Positions 1 through 6,250 of a stretch of DNA of 17,732 nucleotides are shown here, piece by piece. A program made the translations under genes and the position numbers. Every line of letters begins with the position of its first letter. Position 1 is the stretch's first letter. The notes beneath the pieces were generated by a model, which did not search any database, was not told where the DNA came from, and worked only from the letters and a program-made list of their open reading frames with translations. Source of the stretch: VSJD01 sp041653875 (lineage in GTDB: Bacteria > Verrucomicrobiota > Kiritimatiellia > JAAZAB01); assembly GCA_041653875.1 (NCBI GenBank), contig JBAZEM010000036.1, positions 1-17,732 on the forward strand. Direction: 5' to 3'.

Positions 1-75
1 CCTCCGACGAGCTATATAAGCCCATTCTCGGGGGGCGGAACCCGAGCTAACGTAAAAACATGCCAACAGCAAAAA
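1..75. other. Left-edge sequence, unassigned
   Basis: Nothing here can be named. In the frame starting at base 3 the first 16 codons are open and end in TAA at 48-50, so this could be the last residues of a gene lying left of the window, but 15 residues are too few to judge. A small hairpin is present: CTCGGG (27-32), 8-nt loop, CCCGAG (41-46). Confidence 0.2.
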
Positions 76-121
76 GGGGACATTTCTAATGAGTCGAAAA
101 TGGGGACATTTCTAATGAGTC
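76..121 (+). repeat. Two-copy 20-bp direct repeat, possible mobile-element end
   Basis: GGGGACATTTCTAATGAGTC occurs identically at 76-95 and 102-121, each preceded by an A-rich run, giving a period of 26 bp. Short A-rich-GGGGACATTTCT words of this kind are often seen near transposase genes, so I suspect an insertion-sequence or REP-associated-transposase flank. No transposase is visible in the window, and the family is not identified. Confidence 0.6.
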
Positions 122-221
122 TTGACAGCGTGGACAATTCGCTTGCCCTTGGTTGGTCAATCTGATAACCGATACTGTCTGTTGTCGGTTTATTATGGTG
201 CTTGGCCGCTTATTAGTTGCG

Positions 222-249
222 TTTCTGCATTCTGCATTCTACATTCTGC
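222..249 (+). repeat. Heptamer tandem array, four units, upstream of tRNA-Ser
   Basis: Four consecutive 7-mers are present: TTTCTGC, ATTCTGC, ATTCTAC, ATTCTGC. The array ends 10 bp before the tRNA. It is the first of six heptamer arrays in the left 5.8 kb of the window. Confidence 0.8.
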
Positions 250-259
250 ATTTGTTTGA

Positions 260-350
260 GGAGAGGTGACCGAGTGGCCGAAGGTGTACGATTGGAAATC
301 GTATGTGCCCCAAAAGGGCACCGCGGGTTCGACTCCCGCCCTCTCCGCCA
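260..350 (+). tRNA. tRNA-Ser (anticodon GGA), CCA encoded
   Basis: The acceptor stem GGAGAGG (260-266) pairs with CCTCTCC (340-346), followed by discriminator G347 and an encoded CCA (348-350). The anticodon stem TACGA/TCGTA closes the loop TTGGAAA (292-298), with anticodon GGA at 294-296, which reads UCC and UCU serine codons. A long variable arm (GTGCCCC-AAAA-GGGCACC) and the T arm GCGGG-TTCGACT-CCCGC complete a class II tRNA typical of serine. It lies 60 bp upstream of a nitrilase-family gene. I found no duplicated tRNA 3' end that would mark an integrated element. Confidence 0.97.
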
Positions 351-410
351 TTCGACGCGACCTGTTGCGCAGGCCTTGCTCATGGCAGGCCATCCGATTG
401 AATCGGCGCT

Positions 411-1235
411 ATGAAACCGAATTGCACGGTAAAGATTCGACCGTTGACAATCGTTCTGCTCCAAAACAGCGCCGGGGCGGATGTGGCGCGGAACTTGTCC
501 GCGATTGAACGGCGGCTGCGGCATGCGCCGGCCTGCGATCTGATCGCCCTCCCGGAAGTGTTCGCCATTCGCGGCGCCGACGCGGATTATCGCGCTGTGG
601 CGGAGCGCCTGCCGGGAGCGATTACAGAACGCCTGATGGCTTTGGCCGCGCGGCGGCGGGCCTGGGTATTGGCCGGCAGTGTGCTCGAGCGCTGCCGGGG
701 GAAAATCTACAACACGAGCGTGCTTATCGATCGGCAGGGCCGGATTGCCGCCCGGTACCGCAAAATCCACCTGTTCGAGGCCAACCTGGACAATGGAAAG
801 ATCATACGGGAAGGCGATATCTACACCGCGGGCGACAAGCCCGTCATGGCCGAGATCGAAGGCTGGTCCTGCGGTCTGGCAATTTGTTACGACCTGCGCT
901 TCCCGGAGTTGTTCCGGCATTATTCCAGGCATGACGCCGCGCTTTTTTTCGTGCCCTCGAATTTTACGCAAAAAACCGGCAAGGACCATTGGGAGACGCT
1001 CGTGCGCGCGCGGGCGATCGAGAACCAGGCTTTCGTCGTGGCGCCCAACCAGTGCGGCGTCAACCCGCGCACCGGCATTGCCAGCCACGGACACAGCCTG
1101 GTGGCGGGACCCTGGGGCGAGGTGCTCGCCGCCGCCGGCGACAAGGAAACCCTCCTGACCGTCACGCTCCAGCCGGAAGTTTTGCGCCGCACCCGCGCGC
1201 GCATCCCCGTCCTCGATCACCGGCGGCTGGACTGA
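411..1235 (+). CDS. Carbon-nitrogen hydrolase, NIT1/NIT2-like amidase
   Basis: A 274-residue protein of the nitrilase superfamily, which hydrolyses amide bonds of small cytosolic metabolites. The catalytic triad is visible: Glu49 in LPEVFA, Lys118 in YRKIHLFE and Cys159 in ICYDLRFPELF, each in the expected order and spacing. The RKIHLF and CYDLRFPEL blocks match the NIT1/NIT2 branch (deaminated-glutathione amidase or omega-amidase, both metabolite-repair enzymes) better than true nitrilases, but the substrate cannot be chosen from sequence. The length is normal. The ATG at 411 has no clear Shine-Dalgarno sequence. The fold begins about residue 11, so little or no sequence is missing. It ends about 105 bp before enolase, which has its own promoter, so the two genes are probably not strictly co-transcribed. 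Confidence 0.9.
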   Translation: MKPNCTVKIRPLTIVLLQNSAGADVARNLSAIERRLRHAPACDLIALPEVFAIRGADADYRAVAERLPGAITERLMALAARRRAWVLAGSVLERCRGKIYNTSVLIDRQGRIAARYRKIHLFEANLDNGKIIREGDIYTAGDKPVMAEIEGWSCGLAICYDLRFPELFRHYSRHDAALFFVPSNFTQKTGKDHWETLVRARAIENQAFVVAPNQCGVNPRTGIASHGHSLVAGPWGEVLAAAGDKETLLTVTLQPEVLRRTRARIPVLDHRRLD

Positions 1236-1250
1236 AAGAGAGTATCGTGC

Positions 1251-1279
1251 TTGAGTTTTGCGCCGGCATGGGGTATACA
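1251..1279 (+). promoter_or_regulatory. Sigma-70-type promoter for eno
   Basis: TTGAGT (1251-1256), a 17-bp spacer and TATACA (1274-1279) form a good -35/-10 pair. The predicted transcript starts near 1286 and has a leader of about 55 nt before the enolase ATG. Confidence 0.65.
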
Positions 1280-1340
1280 TTCACAACTGCGGCACACGCG
1301 GCGCTTGTTAAAATCAACACCAATCGAAGGAGAACGCATC

Positions 1341-2615
1341 ATGCCGGAAATCAGTCATGTCGTGGGGCGCGAAATTCTGGATTCGCGCGGCAATCCGACC
1401 GTGGAAGTCGAAGTGCAGTTGACTTGCGGCGTCATCGGCCGGGCGGCGGTGCCCTCGGGGGCCTCCACGGGCGAGAACGAGGCGCTGGAACTGCGCGACG
1501 GCGACAAGGCCCGCTATAACGGCAAGGGTGTCTTGAAGGCGGTCAAGAATATCAACGATGTCATTTTCCCGAAGGTTGTGGGCTTCGATGCCATCGACCA
1601 GGTGGGCTTGGACCAGGCCATGATCAAGTTGGACGGCACTCCCACCAAGATGAAGCTCGGCGCCAACGCCATCCTGGGTGTGTCTTTGGCGACGGCCAAG
1701 GCGGCGGCCGAATTTCTGGGCCAGCCGCTCTACCGCTACATCGGCGGCACGAACGCCAAGGTCCTGCCGGTGCCCATGATGAACATCATGAACGGCGGCG
1801 CGCATTCGGATGCCCCGGTGGATTTGCAGGAATTCATGATCATGCCCAAGGGCGCCAAGTCTTTCCGTGAAGCCCTGCGCATGGGCGCCGAGGTGTTTCA
1901 CGCCCTTAAATCCATTCTCAAGGACATGCAACTCAGCACGGCGGTGGGCGATGAAGGCGGATTTGCCCCGAAATTGAAAAGCAACACCGAGGCCCTGGAT
2001 GTCATCGTCAAGGCCATCGCCAAGGCCGGCTACAAGCCCGGCAAGGACATCTTCATTGCGCTTGACCCGGCCGCGAGCGAGTTTTATGACGCCGCCAAAA
2101 AGCGCTATGTGTTCAAGAAGAGCGACAAGTCCGAGCACACCTCCGAGCAGATGGTTCAGTTCTACGAGGGGCTCGTCAAGAAATATCCGATTATCAGCAT
2201 CGAGGACGGCATGGCCGAGTCCGACTGGTCCGGCTGGAAACAGTTGACCGACAAGATCGGCGGCCAGACCCAGCTCGTGGGCGACGATCTCTTTGTGACC
2301 AACACGAAATTCCTCAAGAAGGGCATCGAACTGGGCACGGCCAACTCGATCCTGATCAAGCTCAACCAGATCGGCACGCTCACCGAGACGCTGGACGCCA
2401 TTCGCATGGCCAACAACGCCGGTTATACCGCCGTGGTCAGCCACCGCTCCGGCGAGACCGAGGACACGACCATTGCCGACCTGACCGTGGCGGTCAACGC
2501 CGGCCAGATCAAGACCGGCTCGGCCTGCCGGACGGATCGCGTCTGCAAATACAACCAACTGCTCCGCATCGAGGAACAGCTGGGCAAAAACGCGGTTTTC
2601 GGCGGCGTGATTTAA
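1341..2615 (+). CDS. eno: Enolase (phosphopyruvate hydratase)
   Basis: Glycolytic enzyme converting 2-phosphoglycerate to phosphoenolpyruvate in the cytosol; 424 residues, full length. Catalytic and metal residues are all visible: general acid Glu205 (GDEGGFAP), Mg ligands Asp242 (ALDPA), Glu288 (SIEDGMAE) and Asp315 (VGDDLF), general base Lys340 (ILIKLNQIG), the SHRSGETED substrate loop (367-375) and Lys391. The active-site loop reads GGAHSDAPVDLQEF rather than the proteobacterial form with ADNN, a variant I associate with Bacteroidetes-like lineages. The start at 1341 is chosen over an upstream in-frame ATG at 1251 because it has AAGGAGA (1327-1333) at correct spacing and because family proteins begin here; 1251 also falls on the promoter. 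The next gene is ftsB, the same order as in many proteobacteria. Confidence 0.98.
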   Translation: MPEISHVVGREILDSRGNPTVEVEVQLTCGVIGRAAVPSGASTGENEALELRDGDKARYNGKGVLKAVKNINDVIFPKVVGFDAIDQVGLDQAMIKLDGTPTKMKLGANAILGVSLATAKAAAEFLGQPLYRYIGGTNAKVLPVPMMNIMNGGAHSDAPVDLQEFMIMPKGAKSFREALRMGAEVFHALKSILKDMQLSTAVGDEGGFAPKLKSNTEALDVIVKAIAKAGYKPGKDIFIALDPAASEFYDAAKKRYVFKKSDKSEHTSEQMVQFYEGLVKKYPIISIEDGMAESDWSGWKQLTDKIGGQTQLVGDDLFVTNTKFLKKGIELGTANSILIKLNQIGTLTETLDAIRMANNAGYTAVVSHRSGETEDTTIADLTVAVNAGQIKTGSACRTDRVCKYNQLLRIEEQLGKNAVFGGVI

Positions 2616-2620
2616 GAGTA

Positions 2621-2633
2621 ATAACGACACAAA
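2621..2633 (+). repeat. 13-bp direct repeat, copy 1 (ATAACGACACAAA)
   Basis: Identical to 3101-3113. The two copies lie 6 bp after the eno stop and 38 bp after the ftsB stop, so each follows a gene end. Confidence 0.6.
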
Positions 2634-2705
2634 GAGCCAGAATCCAGAACGTCGTGCCGCAGGCAGATCCACCTAAGGCGGAAAATGTCCGCGACAGCTT
2701 TCCTC

Positions 2706-2740
2706 ATTCTGAATCCTGACTCCTGAATTCTGACTCCTGA
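2706..2740 (+). repeat. Heptamer tandem array, five units, before ftsB
   Basis: Five exact-period units are present: ATTCTGA, ATCCTGA, CTCCTGA, ATTCTGA, CTCCTGA. The consensus is (A/C)T(T/C)CTGA. The array stops 8 bp before the ftsB start codon, so it occupies the position where a ribosome binding site would be expected. Confidence 0.85.
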
Positions 2741-2748
2741 GCAGGCTT

Positions 2749-3063
2749 ATGAACGTTTGGATGACGATTTACCGGAGCGCTACGATTGTCTTTGTGGCGA
2801 TGGTGATTGTCGCCGTCGTCAGCCTGTTCCTTCCCAAGATTCGCCAGAACCAGGAGCGCCAGCGCAAGCTGGCCGTTATGGAAGAGGAAAATCGCGCCAA
2901 GGAAGACATGGTGCGGCAGTTACAGTCCCAGCAAGACCGGTTCCTGTCGGATTCACGGTACGTGGAACGCATTGCGCGCGAGGAGTTGGGCAAGGCCAAG
3001 GCCGGCGAAACCATTTACCGCTTCACCGAGCGCAAGACCAATTCCTTCCGGGTCCGGCGCTGA
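2749..3063 (+). CDS. ftsB: Cell-division protein of the FtsB/DivIC family
   Basis: A 104-residue bitopic membrane protein expected to act in the divisome, bridging FtsQ/DivIB and FtsL to activate septal peptidoglycan synthesis. The layout is typical: short cytosolic N-terminus, one transmembrane segment (about residues 9-28), a periplasmic coiled coil rich in Glu, Lys and Gln (about 33-66), then the family signature DSRYVERIAREELGKAKAGE (68-87), followed by TIYRF. It follows eno, the arrangement known for ftsB in gamma- and betaproteobacteria, which supports the name. The start has only a weak upstream GCAGG, because a heptamer array fills the preceding 43 bp. Family assignment is firm; the symbol ftsB rather than divIC rests on the neighbour. 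Confidence 0.88.
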   Translation: MNVWMTIYRSATIVFVAMVIVAVVSLFLPKIRQNQERQRKLAVMEEENRAKEDMVRQLQSQQDRFLSDSRYVERIAREELGKAKAGETIYRFTERKTNSFRVRR

Positions 3064-3100
3064 TCGAATGCGCAAGCGGAGACAGCCGCTGATTTCACGG

Positions 3101-3113
3101 ATAACGACACAAA
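3101..3113 (+). repeat. 13-bp direct repeat, copy 2 (ATAACGACACAAA)
   Basis: Second copy of the word at 2621-2633, here downstream of ftsB within a non-coding stretch of 135 bp that also holds a heptamer array. Confidence 0.6.
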
Positions 3114-3162
3114 TGATCCAGGAGCAAGGGTGGGTTCCGCGCTCTTTGCCGGTATCCGTTTC

Positions 3163-3197
3163 CATCCGCAATCAACAATCCGAAATCCGAAATGGAA
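3163..3197 (+). repeat. Heptamer tandem array, up to five units, before the NamZ-like gene
   Basis: The units read CATCCGC, AATCAAC, AATCCGA, AATCCGA, AATGGAA. Two are identical and the others have diverged. The array ends 1 bp before the chosen ATG at 3199. Confidence 0.75.
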
Positions 3198-3198
3198 T

Positions 3199-4395
3199 AT
3201 GCGCTTTCTCCCGGGCATAGATGTCCTCCTGACCCGTCACCGGCCTTGGCTGGAAGGCAAGCGCATCGGATTGGTAAGTCATCTGGCCGCCGTCGATGCC
3301 CGCGGGATGACGTCGGCCGAGCGGCTGTGGCGGGAGCACGCCCCAACACGGGGTCGCGCCCCGGCGCGGGGTCGCGCCCTGAAGCTGCGCGCCTTGTTCG
3401 GGCCGGAACACGGATTTTTCGGTCTTGGCGACGCCGGCCAGAAATTGTGGTCCCGTCGGCATCCAGCCTGGCGGATTCCGGTCTATTCCCTGTATGGTTC
3501 GGCGCGCCGGCCAACCCCGGCCATGTTCAAAAATTTGGACGTGCTGGTCGTGGATCTCCAGGATCTCGGGGCGCGCTGTTATACCTATGTCGCCACCTTG
3601 CGCTATGTGCTGGAGCAGGCCGCCGCGATGGGCAAGGAGGTCGTGGTGGCCGATCGCCCCATTCCCCTCCCGCGGATTGTGGATGGCCCCATGCCGGCGC
3701 CCGCCTTTGAAAGTTTTGTGGCGAGTGTGCGCGCTCCCATGTGCTACGGCATGACGCCCGGCGAAATGGCGCTTTGGCTCAAAGCCGATCTCGGACTGGA
3801 TATGCCGCTTCGGATCGCGCGGATGCAAGGGTATGCCCGCGCGGCGGCGCGCGGCGCGGGTTGGCCGCCCTGGATTCCGCCCTCGCCCGGCATCCGGGCC
3901 TGGGAAACCGGACAGTGTTACTTGGCCACCGTATTTTGCGAGGCCCTGCCGGCCATCAACAATGGGCGCTCATCCAACCTGGCTTTCCAGGTGTTTGCCG
4001 CCCCGTGGCTGAAAAGCGCCGCGGTATGCGCGCGGCTGAATGCGCGGCGCCTGCCGGGCGTGTCGTTTTATGCGCATCCGTATAAAACCACCATAGCTGA
4101 GACCGTGTTCGATGGCGTTCGCCTCGCGGTAACCGATCCGAATATATTCCATCCCGTTTATACCGGGATTTCCATCCTGGCCTGCCTGCAGGAAATGTAT
4201 GGGCGCCGGAAAGTCTGGAAGCACGCCGGCGCGCGCGAGGATTTCTTCGATAAACTCTACGGCGCCGATGCCGTCCGCCGCGCTCTACAGGCCGGCGTCG
4301 CGCCGGAACAGATCCGGCGTACGTGGGTTAAGTCGCACCGGGTCTTTGTGTCGTCCCGCGCGGCCAGCCTGCTCTATCCGGAACCCAATTTCTGA
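3199..4395 (+). CDS. DUF1343 / GH171 exo-beta-N-acetylmuramidase-like protein (NamZ-like)
   Basis: A 398-residue protein of the DUF1343 family. Its characterised members (NamZ) release terminal N-acetylmuramic acid from peptidoglycan fragments for recycling. Family blocks appear in order: LFGPEHGFFG (66-75), VVDLQDLGARCYTY (117-130), DRPIPL (152-157), YGMTPGEMALWL (183-194), PPSPGI (227-232) and a C-terminal FDGVRLAVTD (304-313). Two things are odd. Where relatives usually read EGTN..GRGT..PF..GAPW, this one reads CEALPAINNGRSSNLAFQVFAAPW in outline (247-270), so the pocket is altered. An arginine-rich insert also sits just before LFGPEHG, made by an 18-bp duplication. No signal peptide is seen, although an in-frame ATG at 3130 exists; 3199 is preferred because homology begins at once and the upstream codons are repeat sequence. 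The stop codon lies in a heptamer array. Activity is therefore less certain than family. Confidence 0.82.
   Translation: MRFLPGIDVLLTRHRPWLEGKRIGLVSHLAAVDARGMTSAERLWREHAPTRGRAPARGRALKLRALFGPEHGFFGLGDAGQKLWSRRHPAWRIPVYSLYGSARRPTPAMFKNLDVLVVDLQDLGARCYTYVATLRYVLEQAAAMGKEVVVADRPIPLPRIVDGPMPAPAFESFVASVRAPMCYGMTPGEMALWLKADLGLDMPLRIARMQGYARAAARGAGWPPWIPPSPGIRAWETGQCYLATVFCEALPAINNGRSSNLAFQVFAAPWLKSAAVCARLNARRLPGVSFYAHPYKTTIAETVFDGVRLAVTDPNIFHPVYTGISILACLQEMYGRRKVWKHAGAREDFFDKLYGADAVRRALQAGVAPEQIRRTWVKSHRVFVSSRAASLLYPEPNF
3343..3378 (+). repeat. In-frame 18-bp tandem duplication inside the NamZ-like gene
   Basis: CCAACACGGGGTCGCGCC (3343-3360) is followed directly by CCGGCGCGGGGTCGCGCC (3361-3378). 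The last 12 bases are identical. The pair encodes PTRGRAPARGRA and keeps the frame. The repeat core CGGGGTCGCGCC is nearly self-complementary. Confidence 0.75.
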
Positions 4396-4418
4396 TTTAT
4401 GATTTCTGATTTTTGATT
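4391..4418 (+). repeat. Heptamer tandem array, four units, containing the NamZ-like stop codon
   Basis: TCTGATT, TATGATT, TCTGATT and TTTGATT run without a gap. The TGA stop of the preceding gene (4393-4395) lies within the first unit. Confidence 0.85.
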
Positions 4419-4481
4419 TCCGCCTGGGACGGACATGGCCAACCACATCTTGTAGAACCGTGGTCATGTTGATATGAGGTG

Positions 4482-4513
4482 ATTTCAAAACTCATCTTGA
4501 TGAGTTTTGAAAT
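4482..4513. repeat. Near-perfect 32-bp palindrome (15-bp arms, 2-nt spacer)
   Basis: ATTTCAAAACTCATC (4482-4496), TT, then the exact complement GATGAGTTTTGAAAT (4499-4513). The stem is AT-rich and is not directly followed by a T run; the nearest is near 4530. A classical terminator is possible but an operator or a mobile-element relic fits as well. It lies in the 191-bp gap before the MFS gene. Confidence 0.85.
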
Positions 4514-4556
4514 TGGCTCGATATATATGCTTTTTTTAACGACAGGGAGCATCTCT

Positions 4557-4598
4557 TTCTGATTGCTGACTTCGGACCTCTATCTTATGACCTCTCTC
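4557..4598 (+). repeat. Degenerate heptamer array, six units, containing the MFS start codon
   Basis: TTCTGAT, TGCTGAC, TTCGGAC, CTCTATC, TTATGAC and CTCTCTC keep a 7-bp period around a TTCTGAC-like consensus. The MFS ATG (4587-4589) is in the fifth unit. Confidence 0.65.
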
Positions 4599-5798
4599 AA
4601 TCAATTCCTGGCCCGCGTGCGTCAGATGAACCCGCAGCTGAAATTGTTTTTGGCGGGGGTTGCGCTCCTGAGCATCACCGGCGGCATCGGCGAAAGCACG
4701 TTTAATAATTTCTTGAGCGACACCTTCGACCTGAATGCCGCCGCGCGCGGTTTGCTGGAATTTCCCAGGGAATTGCCGGGGCTCCTGACGGCCCTGTTTG
4801 CCGGGGCTCTTTTTTTTCTCAGCGAAACGCGCATTGCCGCGTTTGCCGCGTTGTGCACCGGGATCGGAATGCTGGGGATCGCATTCTGGGGCGCTTCCTG
4901 GACGGTCATGCTGGCCTTTATGTTTGTCTGGAGCACGGGCATGCACATGATGATGCCGGTGCGTTCGTCCATTGGCATGGAATTGGCCCACGCCGCGCAC
5001 AAGGGCCGTCGCCTGGGCCAGATCCAGGGGGTGGGGATTGCCGCCAGCATCGCGGGTTGCGCCGTGGTGTGGATCCTGATGAAATACGTGGGCGCCGGAT
5101 ACCGGACCATGTTTATCATCGGTGGGATCGTGGCCTTGCTCGCCGCTTTTGTTTTGTTCGGGATGTGGATGCCGAACGCCCACCTGCAACGCCCGAAATT
5201 CGTGTTCCGGCGCCAGTACTGGCTCTACTATACGCTGGCGTTCCTGTTCGGCGCGCGCAAACAGATTTTCATTACTTTCGGTCCCTGGGTGCTGATCAAG
5301 ATTTTTCACCAGCCGGCTTATATCTTCGCCCAGCTTTGGATGGTGGCCGGCGTGCTGGGCGTTGTCTTCCAGCCGGCGTTGGGCCGGGCCATCGACCGGT
5401 TCGGCGAACGCTGGGTTCTGATGGTGGATTCCGTATTGGTTTTCCTGGTGTGCATCGGTTACGGCTATGCGCACCTGATCGGCAGTCACACTTTGGCGTT
5501 GGGCGTGCTCTATACGTGTTTTGTGGGCGATCTCCTGTTCTTCGGCACCAATATCGCGCGCGACACTTACCTGGCCAAAATCGCCCTCAAACCCGAGGAC
5601 GTGGCGCCCTCGCTCTCGCTGGGGGTCAGTATCAACCACGCCGTTTCAATGTCCGTCCCCGCCCTGGGCGGGTTGATGTGGATGAAATACGGGCATGCCT
5701 CCGTGTTCCTGGCGGCGGCCGGCGTGGCCGTGGTGATGCTGTTCTTCAGTAACCGCATCCGCGCGGAAAGCACGTGGAGCATGGAGCGTAAAGCGTAG
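4587..5798 (+). CDS. Major facilitator superfamily permease
   Basis: A 403-residue inner-membrane protein with about twelve hydrophobic segments in two halves. The central loop sits near the stretch HLQRPKFVFRRQYW, consistent with an MFS transporter of usual length. The amphipathic N-terminus precedes a first helix beginning at LKLFLAGVALL. An acidic motif ESTFNNFLSDTF follows helix 1, and the second half has the loop GRAIDRFGERW, resembling the MFS motif-A loop. No substrate can be inferred. Start 4587 (ATG) is chosen; a TTG at 4563 is in frame but weak, and no good ribosome binding site exists for either because heptamer repeats fill the region. The last nine residues, including the stop, are encoded by another heptamer array, so the true C-terminus of the family probably ends near the last helix. 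Confidence 0.85.
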   Translation: MTSLNQFLARVRQMNPQLKLFLAGVALLSITGGIGESTFNNFLSDTFDLNAAARGLLEFPRELPGLLTALFAGALFFLSETRIAAFAALCTGIGMLGIAFWGASWTVMLAFMFVWSTGMHMMMPVRSSIGMELAHAAHKGRRLGQIQGVGIAASIAGCAVVWILMKYVGAGYRTMFIIGGIVALLAAFVLFGMWMPNAHLQRPKFVFRRQYWLYYTLAFLFGARKQIFITFGPWVLIKIFHQPAYIFAQLWMVAGVLGVVFQPALGRAIDRFGERWVLMVDSVLVFLVCIGYGYAHLIGSHTLALGVLYTCFVGDLLFFGTNIARDTYLAKIALKPEDVAPSLSLGVSINHAVSMSVPALGGLMWMKYGHASVFLAAAGVAVVMLFFSNRIRAESTWSMERKA

Positions 5799-5801
5799 AG
5801 C
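5774..5801 (+). repeat. Heptamer tandem array, four units, encoding the MFS C-terminus and stop
   Basis: GTGGAGC, ATGGAGC, GTAAAGC and GTAGAGC run without a gap. Read in the MFS frame, this gives the last residues WSMERKA and a TAG inside the fourth unit. Confidence 0.85.
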
Positions 5802-5831
5802 AGGGAAAGTGTGGCGACCTCACTGCAAACA

Positions 5832-5860
5832 TTGCGGCAAGGCCCGGCCGGTGGTATAGT
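5832..5860 (+). promoter_or_regulatory. Promoter immediately upstream of hypA, possibly leaderless
   Basis: TTGCGG (5832-5837), a 17-bp spacer and TATAGT (5855-5860). The -10 element ends only 7 bp before the GTG start, so transcription would begin at about the first codon. Confidence 0.55.
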
Positions 5861-5867
5861 GCGCCGC

Positions 5868-6215
5868 GTGCATGAATTTTCGATAGCCCAAACGATGGTG
5901 CGGGCCGTGCTGGCGGAACTGAAAAAAGTCCAGCCCGCTCGGCTGGTCCGTGTGCGGATTGTGGCCGGCGGTTTGCATCAAATCGTGCCCGCCAGCCTGA
6001 TGCTGGCTTATAAGGTGTTGACCAAGGACACACCGGCGGCGGGCTCGCGCTTGAGCATTCGCCGGGCGCCGATCACGGCCGAATGCCGCCAGTGTCATTG
6101 GCGCGGAAAAATTAAGGGAGCGCTGTTTGCCTGTGGCAAATGCCAGTCCGGCGACCTCGACATTACGGGGGGACGGGAACTGTATCTGGAAAACATCGAA
6201 GTGGAACAAAGATGA
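5868..6215 (+). CDS. hypA: Hydrogenase/urease nickel chaperone HypA
   Basis: A 115-residue metallochaperone that, with HypB, delivers nickel to the large subunit of [NiFe] hydrogenase. The start is set at GTG 5868 because the family begins with Met-His-Glu and His2 ligates nickel; here the sequence is (M)HEFSIAQTMV. The zinc-binding pair is intact: CRQC (73-76) and CGKC (89-92), followed by the conserved GDLDITGGRELYLENIEVE. The helix region reads VAGGLHQIVPASL rather than the more usual GELSxVxPE, so it belongs to a less common branch. No ribosome binding site is seen, and a promoter ends 7 bp upstream. The partner hypB is 1 kb downstream, separated by a toxin-antitoxin module and a fragment of a second hypA. 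No hydrogenase structural genes are in the window. Confidence 0.92.
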   Translation: MHEFSIAQTMVRAVLAELKKVQPARLVRVRIVAGGLHQIVPASLMLAYKVLTKDTPAAGSRLSIRRAPITAECRQCHWRGKIKGALFACGKCQSGDLDITGGRELYLENIEVEQR

Positions 6216-6250
6216 CGGCACAGTTTTAACGGCGTTCCAGCCCATCGACT

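Noticed and set aside
260..350. tRNA-Ser as an integrase attachment site
   Set aside because: No second copy of the tRNA 3' end and no integrase were found in the window.
213..1280. A 355-codon minus-strand frame across the tRNA and amidase
   Set aside because: It runs through a confident tRNA gene and opposite a protein with an intact catalytic triad.
1314..2672. A 452-codon open frame on the minus strand opposite eno
   Set aside because: It mirrors a complete enolase gene. Such long antisense frames are expected in GC-rich coding DNA, and its translation is low-complexity and matches no family I know.
2706..2740. CRISPR or satellite-like locus from the heptamer arrays
   Set aside because: Units are 7 bp, contiguous and degenerate, with no spacers.
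3130..3198. Upstream start for the NamZ-like gene (ATG 3130)
   Set aside because: The extra 23 residues are translated from spacer and heptamer repeat sequence and do not form a signal peptide.
4482..4513. Calling the palindrome a rho-independent terminator
   Set aside because: The stem is AT-rich, and the T run is about 17 bp beyond it, so it was left as an unassigned palindrome.
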